Source of the DNA: Microlunatus endophyticus
GTDB taxonomy: Bacteria; Actinomycetota; Actinomycetes; Propionibacteriales; Propionibacteriaceae
Reading direction: 5' to 3'
Length of the DNA stretch: 64,000 bases
NCBI RefSeq assembly: GCF_014646195.1
Contig: NZ_BMMZ01000001.1
Location: forward strand, 710,679 to 774,678
Positions 36,177 to 44,003 of this stretch are shown here, in pieces. Position numbers and translations under genes: made by a program. Below the pieces are notes generated by a model. It was not told the origin of the DNA. It was given only the letters and a program-made list of their open reading frames with translations, and searched no databases. Numbering within the stretch: position 1 is the stretch's first letter; every line of letters begins with the position of its first letter.

Positions 36177-38090
36177 TCAGCCCCGCCCGGTGGCTTTGCG
36201 ATAGGCGCTCTTGATCAACGGCGACCGCGAAGCAGCCCGTGCCCATGGTTGCAGCGGCTTCGGCACCCGGCTGATGATCCGTCCCGACCGCCTCTGCTCG
36301 GGCTTACCCTTGCCTGCTGATCCGGTTGCCTTCTTGGCTACCGGCTTCTTGGCTACCGGTGCTTTCCCCCCCTGCTTCTTGGCGGCCGGCTTCTTGGCGG
36401 CCGGCTTCTTGGAAGGGACCTTCGGGGCGGCTTCGATCGTCATCTCCCCGGCCGGCCCGATCCTCAGTTGCAGTCCGAGCGGCTGCTGCTTGGTCCCGCC
36501 GAAACTCGCCTCGAGCCTGCTCACTCCCGCGAGCCCGTTCAGGTAACACTCGATCTGCGCACTCGATCCGGTTGTCCGCAGGACGGCCGGAGCCCGGAAC
36601 TTGCCGAGGAAGAGTGCCCCGTGCAGGATCGCGTCGCCGCGCGCGACGGCATCCGGCAGCGTGATCGTCAGGAGCGCGCCGGCCGCGGTCTCGTTGATCG
36701 TCGCCTGCTCGGGACTGAGCCGTGCGCCGAGGAAACCGTGTCCTCGGGCGCCGACATCGAGCCGCAGCCGGCCGTCGACGGCGAAGACACTGACCGGCGT
36801 ACCGTCGACGACTGCGCCGCTCGCAATGCCCGTCGTGCTTCGGGGCTGTGGCAGTGCCGCGCTGATCGTTCGATCGGAACCGAATCCATTCAGGCGTACG
36901 AGGATCTCCCAAGTACCGCGCTCAAGCGGTTTGCCCGCGGCTGCCAGAGCGGCGTCGACCGATGCATGCACGATGAAACCGGCGGAGTCGCGCGCGGCAT
37001 CGGCCGTGCTCGGCAGGACGTATTCGATCCCGGTCGCGAGGTTGCGGATAGCGGCGGCGAGGGTGAAATCCGGTCGTGGATCCGCCCGCGGTAGGCCCTG
37101 GACGACGCCCATGACCGTCAGGTACAGCACTCCGGCCGACCACTCGGCCGACGTGCTCGGTACGGCCAGCCCGATGTCGGCGACCGCCTTCGTCGCGCTG
37201 TCGGCACCGGCGACGTCGGCAGCCACAAGCGTCCGGACAACGTCCCGTTGCGCATATGGCAATGTGTCAACATCCCGATCCGTCCATGCACTGCGAACCA
37301 GTCCGACGATCTGGTCCGCCGTCGACCGGGGCACGCCGCCGGCTCCGCTGTGTCGGAAGGTGGCCGCCGCCTGGGCGGCGACCAACCGGGCCGATGGTTC
37401 GGCGTCAAGGTGGCCGAGAGCCTCGGCGAGGTCGGACCAGGCATCCTCGATGGATTGTCCGCCGGACGGGCCCATTCCGAGCCCGACCGGCGACGTGGCC
37501 ACTACCGAGGCCCCGGCGGCCTCGAGCACCGCCGCGCGCAGGCTGCGGAAGCCGGCGTCCCGGCCGGCTTCAGCGGCAGCGGACATGACTTCGGTCAGCG
37601 TCGTGCGTCGGATCAGCGCGAACGGCGCCAGCATCGCGATTCCCCCAGCCGGGTCGGACGCGTCGATCGTCATGCCGGGGGACAGATCCTCGCTCACAAA
37701 CCCCGCCGGCCCGGATTCGCTGCCGGTGGCCACCACCAGCTGCGCACCACCGGCAGTGGCATCGAGCAGCGACTGGAGTCCGCCGGGGAAGAGTAGGTCG
37801 TCAGGCCCGAGTAGCAGGACATAATCACCCTGCGCTGCCTCCACGCCTGCCTTCCAGGCATTGCCCTCGGTACCGGGACTGATCGGGAGCAGCGTGACAT
37901 TGGGCCGTCGGACGACGAGCTCCCGCAACCGTCGGCTGGTCCGCTCCGAGGAACCCGGGTCGAGATAGATGACCTCGTACCGACTGTAAGGAAGCGACTG
38001 ATCGTCCAGCGACGTCACGATCCTGGGCAGCCTGTCGTCGAGAGTTCCGGCGTCGATCAGGACCGAGGCCGTCACTGCGTCATGCTCCAT
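36177..38090 (-). CDS. GT2-like glycosyltransferase with histone-H1-like Lys/Ala/Pro tail
   Basis: 637 residues. The N-terminal GT-A-like domain (RLPRIVTSLDDQSLPYSRYEVIYLDPGSSERTS is two segments: repeat-free strand-helix and the usual DDGS position now DPGS) includes GDYVLLLGPDDLLFPGG, so the metal-binding DD is kept. Middle regions (about 200-540) are helical and then beta-rich, with no recognised domain. Near residues 555-595 there are repeated KKPAAKK and KKPVAKK units, then an Arg-rich end. Such tails bind polyanions. Start ATG 38090. First gene of a leftward operon; divergent from the pyruvyltransferase gene across 201 bases. Donor sugar unknown. Confidence 0.65.
   Translation of the reverse strand: MEHDAVTASVLIDAGTLDDRLPRIVTSLDDQSLPYSRYEVIYLDPGSSERTSRRLRELVVRRPNVTLLPISPGTEGNAWKAGVEAAQGDYVLLLGPDDLLFPGGLQSLLDATAGGAQLVVATGSESGPAGFVSEDLSPGMTIDASDPAGGIAMLAPFALIRRTTLTEVMSAAAEAGRDAGFRSLRAAVLEAAGASVVATSPVGLGMGPSGGQSIEDAWSDLAEALGHLDAEPSARLVAAQAAATFRHSGAGGVPRSTADQIVGLVRSAWTDRDVDTLPYAQRDVVRTLVAADVAGADSATKAVADIGLAVPSTSAEWSAGVLYLTVMGVVQGLPRADPRPDFTLAAAIRNLATGIEYVLPSTADAARDSAGFIVHASVDAALAAAGKPLERGTWEILVRLNGFGSDRTISAALPQPRSTTGIASGAVVDGTPVSVFAVDGRLRLDVGARGHGFLGARLSPEQATINETAAGALLTITLPDAVARGDAILHGALFLGKFRAPAVLRTTGSSAQIECYLNGLAGVSRLEASFGGTKQQPLGLQLRIGPAGEMTIEAAPKVPSKKPAAKKPAAKKQGGKAPVAKKPVAKKATGSAGKGKPEQRRSGRIISRVPKPLQPWARAASRSPLIKSAYRKATGRG
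36331..36412 (-). repeat. 15-base repeats encoding the KKPAAKK tail
   Basis: On the plus strand TTCTTGGCTACCGGC/T occurs at 36331-36345 and 36346-36360, and TTCTTGGCGGCCGGC at 36376-36390 and 36391-36405, with a partial copy to 36412. On the coding strand these give tandem Lys-Lys-Pro-Ala-Ala and Lys-Lys-Pro-Val-Ala units. Confidence 0.85.
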
Positions 38091-38291
38091 GGTTCTCCGT
38101 CACGTAGCCCGATGAACAGATTCCGGACACACTACCCGCCGACCTGCCATCCACGACTCAAGGCGGCCGATCGCTCGGTACGCGAGAGACCGGAGGACTC
38201 CGGATACTGCATGTGGCCGACGCGCCTCCACAGGATCGGCTAATGTTCCCGGTAAAGTCCCTAATACCTAGTTGGAAACAAGGGGATACTG

Positions 38292-39278
38292 ATGTCGTTG
38301 GGAGTGTCGATTGGCCGTGCGGTGGCCGAGACCGCGCGAATGCGTCTGGGACGGCGGTACGCCGACAGGTTCGGCGTGCGTCGGTTTCGCCGGTTACTGG
38401 ACGACTACGAGGTCGCCGATCTCATCGAGACCGATGGCAAGGTCCCGCTCAACTACTTCGTGTACAAGCCCAACTTCGGTGACCTGCTGTCGCCGTGGCT
38501 GGTCCGCCACATCACCGGTCGTGACGTTGTCGTCGCCGACCGCCGCAGCCCGCACTACGTGGTGATCGGCTCGATCATCAATCAGGGAACGGATCAGTCG
38601 ATCTTCTGGGGCACCGGCATGTACGGCACCGAGTCGGCGAAAGAGGTGCCCAGCGGCGCGCAGTATCTGGCGGTCCGCGGCCCGCTGACCCAGGCCAAGC
38701 TCGGTGCAGCACGGGGCTTCGGCGTCCGGGCACCGAAGACTTACGGGGATCCGGCCCTGCTGCTCCCGCTCTACTACCAACCACGGGTCCCGATCCGCTA
38801 CGAATACGGCGTCGCGGTGCGGTGGAGCGAACGTACCTGGGCGCACGCCGAGTACGGTCCCGGCGTCAAGTTGATCGACTTCGGGCACTCCGATGTGGAG
38901 GCGGTGATCCGCGATCTGCTGTCCTGCCGGCGCATCGTCACCTCGTCGCTGCACGGCTTGATCGTCGCGGATGCCTACGGCATCCCGAGCGCCTGGCTGG
39001 GGTCGAAGTCTCCGCGAGGCGGGGTCTTCAAGTTCTACGACTACTTCGCCTCGGTCGACAAGTTCCGCCGGCCGCACGAGTTCAATCCGGCCAAGGAGCC
39101 GGTCACTGTCGAGCGGCTGCGACAGGCATTCACCTTCAGCGATCAGCCGATCCAATTCGACTACCGGGCCTTGCTGGAGTCCTCGCCGTTCCTGCGACGC
39201 AAGCGCGACGTCATCCCGGCAGCTCCGGACGGCTTGGAGACCACCTCCGCCGTTCGACGCGCGGTCGTCAACGCATGA
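38292..39278 (+). CDS. Polysaccharide pyruvyltransferase family protein
   Basis: 328 residues, GT-B-like CsaB/PssK family, which adds ketal pyruvate to surface sugars. Seen motifs are VYKPNFGDLLSPWLVRHITG at the N-terminus, IFWGTGMYG, YLAVRGPLTQAKL, YGDPALLLPL and the family signature TSSLHGLIVADAYGIPSAWLG. AAGGGGA 7 bases before ATG 38292 supports the start. Pyruvylation would make the polymer acidic and could anchor SLH-type proteins; that is inference. It is the rightmost gene of the locus, and its 3' end overlaps the opposing dehydrogenase gene by 11 bases. Confidence 0.85.
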   Translation: MSLGVSIGRAVAETARMRLGRRYADRFGVRRFRRLLDDYEVADLIETDGKVPLNYFVYKPNFGDLLSPWLVRHITGRDVVVADRRSPHYVVIGSIINQGTDQSIFWGTGMYGTESAKEVPSGAQYLAVRGPLTQAKLGAARGFGVRAPKTYGDPALLLPLYYQPRVPIRYEYGVAVRWSERTWAHAEYGPGVKLIDFGHSDVEAVIRDLLSCRRIVTSSLHGLIVADAYGIPSAWLGSKSPRGGVFKFYDYFASVDKFRRPHEFNPAKEPVTVERLRQAFTFSDQPIQFDYRALLESSPFLRRKRDVIPAAPDGLETTSAVRRAVVNA

Positions 39279-40191
39279 GTTCTGCCTTGAAGCCTTGGCG
39301 CCAGGACGGATAGCGCAGCGTCCAGCCCAACTCCCGCTTGGCCTTGGCGTTGGAGAACCCACGACCCTGGGTCATCATCACCACGGCCTGCTCGCCGGCC
39401 AGCATCCGGGCCAACCACACGGGGATCCGTCGGGGCTGCTTCGCTCCGGCGCACTCGGCCAGATAGGGCAGCCAATCCCGGGCCGGTGCCGGGTTGTCGT
39501 CGACGATGTTGAAGACGCCGTGGGCGCGCAGCTCGATGGCCAGCACGGTGGCTCTGGCGGCATCGTCGAGGTGGATCCAGGAGCTGTAACCGCCACCGTC
39601 TCCGACCAGCGGATACTGCCGCTTGCGGAGCAGGGTCACTTGATCGTCGATGGCACCCGGACCGTAGAAGGCGCCGTATCGCAGCACCGCGCCGCCGAGC
39701 GCCAGAATCCGATCCTCGGCCTCCTGGAGGATCGCCAGCCCGGCGTTGGTGGTGAGATTCAGCGGATCGTCCTCGGCCTTGACCCAGCCGCCCTCCGGTG
39801 CGCCGTTCCAGCTCGCATAACCCTGTGAGACGAGATGCGGCACGGCAGCAGCGGCGGCTGCTGCGATCAGGTTGTCCGTGCCCTCCGAGCGCAGCCGATT
39901 GGTGGTCTCGAACCATTTGTCCGGGTGTTTGAGATCCGGCTTGCCCGCATGCGCCACCGCGATCGCGGTCATCTGATGAACCACGACATCCGGCGCTGCG
40001 GCGCCGACGGACTCCTTGACGCGCGTCGCGTCGAGTCCGTTCATCACCACGCCGGTCGCGCCGAGATTCTTGATCAGCCCGAGTTTCTCGCTGCTGGTCG
40101 TGGTCGCCGTCACCTCGTGCCCGCGCGCCACGAGCTGCGGCAGCAGCCGCCTGCCCAGCACGCCGGAACCACCCGCTACAAACACCCGCAT
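39268..40191 (-). CDS. NAD(P)-dependent epimerase/dehydratase-like oxidoreductase
   Basis: 307-residue extended SDR. The N-terminal nucleotide loop is MRVFVAGGSGVLGRRLLPQL. The usual YxxxK is not obvious; the protein resembles the atypical NAD(P)H-binding group (SQGYASWNGAPEGGW, LRYGAFYGPGAIDDQVTLLRKRQYPLVGDG, WIHLDDAARATVLAIEL). ATG 40191 is preferred to GTG 40200 because GGAG lies 8 bases before it. Substrate unknown. It is probably not part of the surface-polymer locus since octamer-rich core sequence resumes just after it. Confidence 0.82.
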   Translation of the reverse strand: MRVFVAGGSGVLGRRLLPQLVARGHEVTATTTSSEKLGLIKNLGATGVVMNGLDATRVKESVGAAAPDVVVHQMTAIAVAHAGKPDLKHPDKWFETTNRLRSEGTDNLIAAAAAAAVPHLVSQGYASWNGAPEGGWVKAEDDPLNLTTNAGLAILQEAEDRILALGGAVLRYGAFYGPGAIDDQVTLLRKRQYPLVGDGGGYSSWIHLDDAARATVLAIELRAHGVFNIVDDNPAPARDWLPYLAECAGAKQPRRIPVWLARMLAGEQAVVMMTQGRGFSNAKAKRELGWTLRYPSWRQGFKAELMR

Positions 40192-40276
40192 GTCCTGCAC
40201 TCCGTTTCGTCGTCGGTCGTCCGGATATCCGAACCACCATTCAGACGAATCCGAGGCATCAGATGTGACGTACGGG

Positions 40277-42679
40277 TCAGAGAGTGAACCTGTGGCCCGG
40301 GACGAGGTCCAGCTGCAGGTCCCGCCGGCCAGGCATCCTGATCATCACCTGCTGTCCGATCGTCGGCATGATCATCACCTCGGTGATCGCACCGTCCCGC
40401 CAGCTCAGGTCCATGATCAATCCGCCTCGCGTGCGGACCCCGCGCAGACTTCCGTCCGCCCAGGTGTCGGGCAGGCAGGGGAGCAGGTCGATGATCCGTA
40501 CGCCCTCGGCCGTCCGCCCGTGGGACTGGACCAGCAGCTCGAGGATTCCCGCGGTGACACCGAAATTGCCGTCGATCTGAAAGGGCGGGTGGGCGCAGAA
40601 GAGATTCCGGTAGACGCCGCCGGCCTGGGCGACCTGCGGGCCGGCGGCCGCGATGTCGTCCGGCACCGGCGCCAGGAAGTAGCCCAGGCTCTGCTGCGCA
40701 GCCGCGGTCTCGTGTAGCCGGGCGTGCAACGAGATCCGCCAGGCCAGCGACCAACCGGTGGAGTAGGCACCGCGCAGCCGCAACGTCTCGCGTGCTGCCT
40801 CGATCAGATCGGCCTGCTCGGGGTCGTAGACGGTGACCGCGTCGCCGGGGTGGATGTCGTAGAGATGGGACTGGTGCCGGTGGCTCGGCTCGGCCTCGGC
40901 AAGATCATCCCGCCACTCCGGATAGCTGCCCCGCGCCGTCGGCCGGGGAAGCGGCAGCCGGTTCAGCGTCGCCCCGACGGTCGTGGTGCGTACGGGGTCG
41001 ATGTCGCCACCATGGCGAGTGACGATCTCGGCCGCCCGCTGCCAGTTCCGCAGGCATTCGCGGATCAGCGCACCATCCATCGTCGAGGAGATCGTCACCG
41101 CTGCACGGTCACCGTCGGCTGTCAGGTAGCTGTTCTCCGGCGACGTCGACGGGACGGTCCCCAACGATCCATCGGGCAGGTCGACCAGTGTCGCCAGCGC
41201 GAATTCGGTCGCCCCGTCGAGCAGCGGCCAGGTCCGGTTGATCAGGAAGTCCTCGTCGCCGGTGAATTCGTACTGCTCCCAGAAGTGCCGCAGCAGCCAG
41301 AATCCTGCCATCGGCCACGCCGCCCAGCACGGGTTGGCGTCGCCCGGACCGACCGGCAGGCTGTAACCCCACTGGTCGGCATTGTGATGGGCCGCCCATC
41401 CGGGCCGGCCGTAGACCCGGCGCGCAGTCTCGGCACCGGTCACCGCCATTGTCTCCACCAGGTCGTACAACGGCTCGGCCAGTTCCCCCAGATGCGCCGG
41501 GAATGCCGGCCAGTAGTTCATCTCGGTGTTGATATTGACCGTGTAGTTGCTGCTCCACGGCGGCTGCACCCACGGATTCCAGATGCCCTGCAGGTTGATC
41601 GCCCGGGATCCGGGCCGGCTGGAGCTGATCATCAGGTAGCGGCCGAAGGCGACGATCAGCGCGACGAGTCGCGGCGACACGTCGCGATCGCGGGAGCGGG
41701 CCAGCAGCGCGTCGGTGTCAGCATGATCATCGGCCGCGGTCGGATCGGCCAGCTGCAGGTCGAAGCGATCCCACCACGACCGGTATTCCTCCAGGTGCTC
41801 GGCGCGGAGTCGTCCCACCGGGATGGCGGTGACGTCGGCCGACCGCTGCCGCGCGGTGCGGATCAGGCGATCAAGATCACCGTGCGGAGGAGTCAGGCTG
41901 TCGCCGAAGTCGGTCTCGGTGACGACGGTGATCACGAGCTCGGTCGCCGCGGCGATCCTGATCACCGGGCCATCGGCGGAGACCGTTCCGTCGCTGGAGA
42001 TTCCGGCGACGGCGACGGCCGTTACCGCGGCGCCGGGGGTGTCGTCGTAAAACACGGATCGGGTCGCGTGATCATGACCTGGGAACACATCCGACGGCAT
42101 CCGGCTGACCAGCAGCAACTGATCTTGATCCGCTGTCACCATGCTGCGGCGGCTGTCGGCATGGGCGGCGGTCAAGCCGATCGTCAGATCGCGTGGCCGG
42201 TCCCACCGGTAGTCGCCGACGATCGCCGCCGCCGGGGCGCTGGCGAAGACCTCGGCCCGTCCGCCGTCGGACTGCCAGCCGGCCACGGCGGTACCAAGAT
42301 CAAGATCGCGGCGGGTCAAGGTGCTGGCCGGACCGGCGACCTCGATCTCCAACTCGGCCAGGGGTTGGTAGGCCTGGGAGTGGCCGTACTGGACCTTGCG
42401 AATCTCGCGCTCGGCGGTGACGACATCGCCGGCCAACAGAGCCGCCCGGACGCGTTCGATCACCTCCGGCGACGGCTCCGTGGACGCGGGTACGCCGGCG
42501 GTGCTGCTCGGCGATCCGGACCAGCAAGTGTCGTCGTTGAGCTGCCAACGATCATGGTCCGGTTCGCCGTAGAGCATGGCGCCGATCCGGCCGTTGCCGA
42601 TCGGCAGCGCGTCGGTCCAGTGCCGGGCCGGGGTGGCGTACTCAAGTCGGTGCGGTGCCGCTGCGACGCGGTCGGGCAT
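40277..42679 (-). CDS. GH95 family alpha-L-fucosidase/galactosidase
   Basis: 800 residues, no signal peptide. GH95 signatures are WTDALPIGNGRIGAMLYGEP and LNDDTCWSG at the N-terminus, NLQGIWNPWVQPPWSSNYTVNINTEMNYWPA in the (alpha/alpha)6 barrel, and HPPFQIDGNFGVTAGILELL with the catalytic Asp of the IDxNFG motif. It removes terminal alpha-1,2-L-fucose (or alpha-L-galactose) from glycans by inversion. ATG 42679 is 5 bases after GAGGAG. Upstream lie two near-identical sites 51 bases apart (42761-42830) that may be operators. Cytoplasmic location implies that imported oligosaccharides are the substrate. Confidence 0.93.
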   Translation of the reverse strand: MPDRVAAAPHRLEYATPARHWTDALPIGNGRIGAMLYGEPDHDRWQLNDDTCWSGSPSSTAGVPASTEPSPEVIERVRAALLAGDVVTAEREIRKVQYGHSQAYQPLAELEIEVAGPASTLTRRDLDLGTAVAGWQSDGGRAEVFASAPAAAIVGDYRWDRPRDLTIGLTAAHADSRRSMVTADQDQLLLVSRMPSDVFPGHDHATRSVFYDDTPGAAVTAVAVAGISSDGTVSADGPVIRIAAATELVITVVTETDFGDSLTPPHGDLDRLIRTARQRSADVTAIPVGRLRAEHLEEYRSWWDRFDLQLADPTAADDHADTDALLARSRDRDVSPRLVALIVAFGRYLMISSSRPGSRAINLQGIWNPWVQPPWSSNYTVNINTEMNYWPAFPAHLGELAEPLYDLVETMAVTGAETARRVYGRPGWAAHHNADQWGYSLPVGPGDANPCWAAWPMAGFWLLRHFWEQYEFTGDEDFLINRTWPLLDGATEFALATLVDLPDGSLGTVPSTSPENSYLTADGDRAAVTISSTMDGALIRECLRNWQRAAEIVTRHGGDIDPVRTTTVGATLNRLPLPRPTARGSYPEWRDDLAEAEPSHRHQSHLYDIHPGDAVTVYDPEQADLIEAARETLRLRGAYSTGWSLAWRISLHARLHETAAAQQSLGYFLAPVPDDIAAAGPQVAQAGGVYRNLFCAHPPFQIDGNFGVTAGILELLVQSHGRTAEGVRIIDLLPCLPDTWADGSLRGVRTRGGLIMDLSWRDGAITEVMIMPTIGQQVMIRMPGRRDLQLDLVPGHRFTL

Positions 42680-42760
42680 GGTCACTCCTCATGATCACTG
42701 ACGAGGAACGAACCTATCGGACCTGCTTCGCGCGTCGCGGCGCGCCTGCGGGGGAACCCG

Positions 42761-42830
42761 CGAAACTCGCGTTGTCACGGCTTGCGCGGACGGCCCGGGC
42801 CGTTTCGTCCGTCGAACTCGTGTTGTCGCG
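42761..42830. repeat. Paired direct repeat upstream of the GH95 gene
   Basis: CTCGCGTTGTC (42766-42776) and CTCGTGTTGTC (42817-42827) share flanks CGAA...CG and are 51 bases apart, close to five helical turns. They lie 85-150 bases before the GH95 start and look like paired regulator sites. The 14-base palindrome between them (42790-42803, centre GGCCCGGGCC) may instead terminate the dehydrogenase gene. Confidence 0.35.
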
Positions 42831-42878
42831 AGTCTCGGGGGCGGCGTACGCGGGTCGGAGGTCCGGGGACGACGACCC

Positions 42879-43910
42879 TCAGGGGAGGGCGACGGTGATG
42901 CCCGAATGCGATAACGGCTGGCCCATCCCGACCAGTGCTCGACCGGCCCCGGGCAGATCGGTCACCTCGGTGATCAACTGCTCGGGACGTACGCGACCGG
43001 AGCTGACCAGCTGCAGCAGGCCCGGATAATCGGCGGCTGCGATCCCGTGCGAGCCGTGGATCGACAGCTCCCAGGCGATCGCCCGGTCCATCGGCAACGG
43101 CGGGGTGGCCGCCGGCCCGAAGAGCAGCCCGACCTGCACGTGATGGCCGCCACGGCGCAGGCTGCGGACCGAGTTGAGAGCGGTCGTCGCCGTGCCGGCG
43201 CAGTCCAGACTGAGGTGTACGCCACCGGTCCGATCGGTGATCAACCCGGCCGGATCGCCGTCGGCGGCATTGATCGTCTGCTCGGCACCCACCTGTGCGG
43301 CCAGTTCGAGCGCGGCGGCGGACAGGTCGACGGCGATCACCCGCAGGCCGAGTGCGGCCCCGATCATGATCGCCGACAGCCCGGCTCCGCCGGCGCCGTA
43401 CACCGCAAGCCAGTCGCCAGCGCGGACCGGCGCGTGCCCGGTCACCGCACGATAGGCGGTCGCGAACCGGCAACCGAGCGCGGCGGCGGTGGTGAAGTCG
43501 AGATCATCGGGGAGCCGGACCAGATTGAAGTCGGCGGCGTGGATCGCCACCTGCTCGGCGAAGGATCCCCAGCCGGTGAAGCCTGGTTGGGTCTGGTCCG
43601 GACAGACCTGCGGGGCCCCGTTACGGCAGTAGTCGCACCGGCCGCAGCCGCAGACGAACGGGGTGGTGACCCGGTCGCCGACCGACCAGCGCGTCACCTG
43701 GGGCCCGATCTCGACGATCTCGCCGGCCAGTTCGTGACCGCCGACGTGCGGCAGGTCGACGGGGTCGTGACCCACCCAGGCGTGATAGTCGGAGCGGCAG
43801 ACGCCGGTGGCCCGGACCCGGATCAGCACGCCGTCGGCCGGGCACCGGGGATCGGCGACTTCCGCGACGGCCGGGGTGCTGCCGGTCGCCTCGTACACCA
43901 GTGCTCGCAT
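42879..43910 (-). CDS. Zinc-dependent alcohol dehydrogenase
   Basis: 343-residue MDR-family dehydrogenase. Catalytic zinc ligands are in ATGVCRSDYHAW and GHELAGEIVEIG (HE pair), structural zinc cysteines in CGCGRCDYCRNGAPQVC, and the Rossmann loop is AVYGAGGAGLSAIMIGAALG. It oxidises an alcohol or polyol with NAD(P). The position between GH95 and GH38 genes suggests use on a sugar-derived alcohol or aldehyde, such as the lactaldehyde of fucose catabolism, but this is only inference from neighbours. Confidence 0.9.
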   Translation of the reverse strand: MRALVYEATGSTPAVAEVADPRCPADGVLIRVRATGVCRSDYHAWVGHDPVDLPHVGGHELAGEIVEIGPQVTRWSVGDRVTTPFVCGCGRCDYCRNGAPQVCPDQTQPGFTGWGSFAEQVAIHAADFNLVRLPDDLDFTTAAALGCRFATAYRAVTGHAPVRAGDWLAVYGAGGAGLSAIMIGAALGLRVIAVDLSAAALELAAQVGAEQTINAADGDPAGLITDRTGGVHLSLDCAGTATTALNSVRSLRRGGHHVQVGLLFGPAATPPLPMDRAIAWELSIHGSHGIAAADYPGLLQLVSSGRVRPEQLITEVTDLPGAGRALVGMGQPLSHSGITVALP

Positions 43911-43947
43911 ACCACTCCTGAGAAACGGGAAAGCCTGAGAACGACGA

Positions 43948-43993
43948 AAGGCCTGCGTCAGGATGCGTTATAGCGCGTCCCGACGCAGGCCTT
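43948..43993 (-). terminator. Long hairpin terminator of the alpha-mannosidase gene
   Basis: AAGGCCTGCGTC (43948-43959) pairs with GACGCAGGCCTT (43982-43993). After one mismatch the stem continues with GGATGCG/CGCGTCC around the loop TTATAG. On the minus strand it begins 11 bases after the mannosidase stop and is followed by TCGTCGTTC. It may also stop read-through into the dehydrogenase gene. Confidence 0.75.
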
Positions 43994-44003
43994 CCGGGTG
44001 GGG

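Noticed and set aside
36177..38090. Histone-like nucleoid protein
   Set aside because: The Lys/Ala/Pro repeats are a short tail on a GT-A-like protein in a glycan operon.
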